This document shows positions 63,486 through 64,000 of a stretch of 64,000 nt of DNA, in pieces. The translations under genes were made by a program, and so were the position numbers. Positions within the stretch are counted from its first letter, which is position 1, and each line of letters starts with the position of its first letter. Source of the DNA: Streptococcus gwangjuense (GTDB lineage Bacteria > Bacillota > Bacilli > Lactobacillales > Streptococcaceae); NCBI RefSeq assembly GCF_003627155.1, contig NZ_CP032621.1, positions 1,908,482 through 1,972,481 on the forward strand. The letters run 5' to 3'. The notes below the pieces were generated by a model, which did no database searches, had not been told where the DNA came from, and saw only the letters and a list, made by a program, of their open reading frames with translations.

Positions 63486-63791
63486 ATGTTTGTAAAAAAA
63501 GGCGACAAAGTTCGCGTAATCGCTGGTAAAGATAAGGGAACAGAAGCTGTTGTCCTTACTGCCCTTCCAAAAGTAAACAAAGTTATCGTTGAAGGTGTTA
63601 ACATCGTTAAGAAACATCAACGTCCAACTAACGAGCTTCCTCAAGGTGGTATCATCGAGAAAGAAGCAGCTATCCACGTATCAAACGTTCAAGTTTTGGA
63701 CAAAAATGGTGTAGCTGGTCGTGTTGGTTACAAATTTGTAGACGGTAAAAAAGTTCGCTACAACAAAAAATCAGGCGAAGTGCTTGATTAA
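63486..63791 (+). CDS. rplX: 50S ribosomal protein L24
   Basis: The 101-aa KOW-type protein begins [20 protein letters not shown] and contains [20 protein letters not shown]. It nucleates large-subunit assembly and is complete. Confidence 0.98.
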
Positions 63792-63814
63792 TCACGAAGG
63801 AAAGGAGAAGTATA

Positions 63815-64000
63815 ATGGCAAATCGTTTAAAAGAAAAATATCTTAATGAAGTAGTTCCTGCTTTGACAGAACAATTCAACTACTCATCAGTGATGGCTGT
63901 GCCTAAAGTAGATAAGATCGTTTTGAACATGGGTGTTGGTGAAGCTGTATCAAACGCTAAAAGCCTTGAAAAAGCTGCTGAAGAATTGGCACTTATCTCA
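63815..64000 (+). CDS. rplE: 50S ribosomal protein L5 (N-terminal part)
   Basis: The frame from the ATG at 63815, behind AAAGGAG, runs off the window after 62 codons. It begins [20 protein letters not shown] and contains [16 protein letters not shown], the L5 signature. L5 binds 5S rRNA. The rest of the operon presumably continues beyond the window. Confidence 0.96.
   Translation, partial: MANRLKEKYLNEVVPALTEQFNYSSVMAVPKVDKIVLNMGVGEAVSNAKSLEKAAEELALIS

Overview
The window is chromosomal DNA of a mitis-group Streptococcus, close to S. pneumoniae but probably not S. pneumoniae itself. The assignment rests on recognised proteins and gene order: mnmG, tsaB-rimI-tsaD, the met transporter, the hk07/rr07 pair, uvrA-pepP, spx, ireB-ruvX, folC, cls, nrdD/nrdG and the S10 ribosomal operon. 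It also rests on a pneumococcal-type BOX repeat, a ComX combox, extended -10 promoters and moderate AT richness. Two features differ from pneumococcal genomes as I remember them (no search was possible). argS-argR-mutS lies just upstream of mutL-ruvA-tag, the order I recall for other streptococci. No riboflavin operon lies between mutL and ruvA. S. mitis, S. pseudopneumoniae or a near relative is most likely.

Layout. 1-6.8 kb: housekeeping genes, namely a Nudix tail, mnmG, RNase J1 with RpoY (RNA polymerase epsilon), a small membrane protein and the tRNA t6A operon. 6.8-12 kb: an accessory block with an Rgg regulator, an unannotated 25-aa SHP-type pheromone gene overlapping its 3' end antisense, a CPBP membrane protease, an MFS exporter, a wrecked TetR gene, a DUF308 protein and AzlCD. 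A BOX element follows. 12.2-17.3 kb: an amino-acid binding lipoprotein, then metQ, an M20 peptidase, metN and metP behind a perfect MET-box palindrome. 17.3-19.8 kb: a second Rgg plus MFS cassette, flanked by a 37-bp direct repeat copied from the 3' end of metP. 19.8-25.6 kb: an ECF-type membrane protein, yesL, the hk07/rr07 two-component system, small membrane proteins and nrdI.

25.6-35 kb: a hairpin-rich gap, argS, argR, mutS, a LytTR/DUF3021 pair on the opposite strand, mutL, ruvA and tag. 35-42 kb: SemiSWEET, an LD-carboxypeptidase-like gene, DUF1129, corA, uvrA and pepP. 42.3-45.4 kb: mgtA behind a 400-nt leader with an M-box Mg2+ riboswitch, a terminator, an acidic/proline 23-codon ORF and competing hairpins. 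45.5-53.4 kb: spx, a lipoprotein, ireB-ruvX-DUF1292, five 50-bp hairpin units with covarying stems, folC, a lipoprotein, cls and a combox-driven pair of late-competence genes. 53.4-57.5 kb: anaerobic ribonucleotide reductase nrdD/nrdG with NrdR-like boxes and two tandem GNAT genes. 57.5-64 kb: the S10 operon from rpsJ into rplE, running off the window.

The strongest candidates for undescribed biology are the 50-bp covarying RNA repeats before folC, the layered mgtA leader, the SHP/Rgg locus, and the inserted Rgg-MFS cassette that has displaced the metP terminator. I saw no tRNA, rRNA, CRISPR array, intact IS element or prophage.
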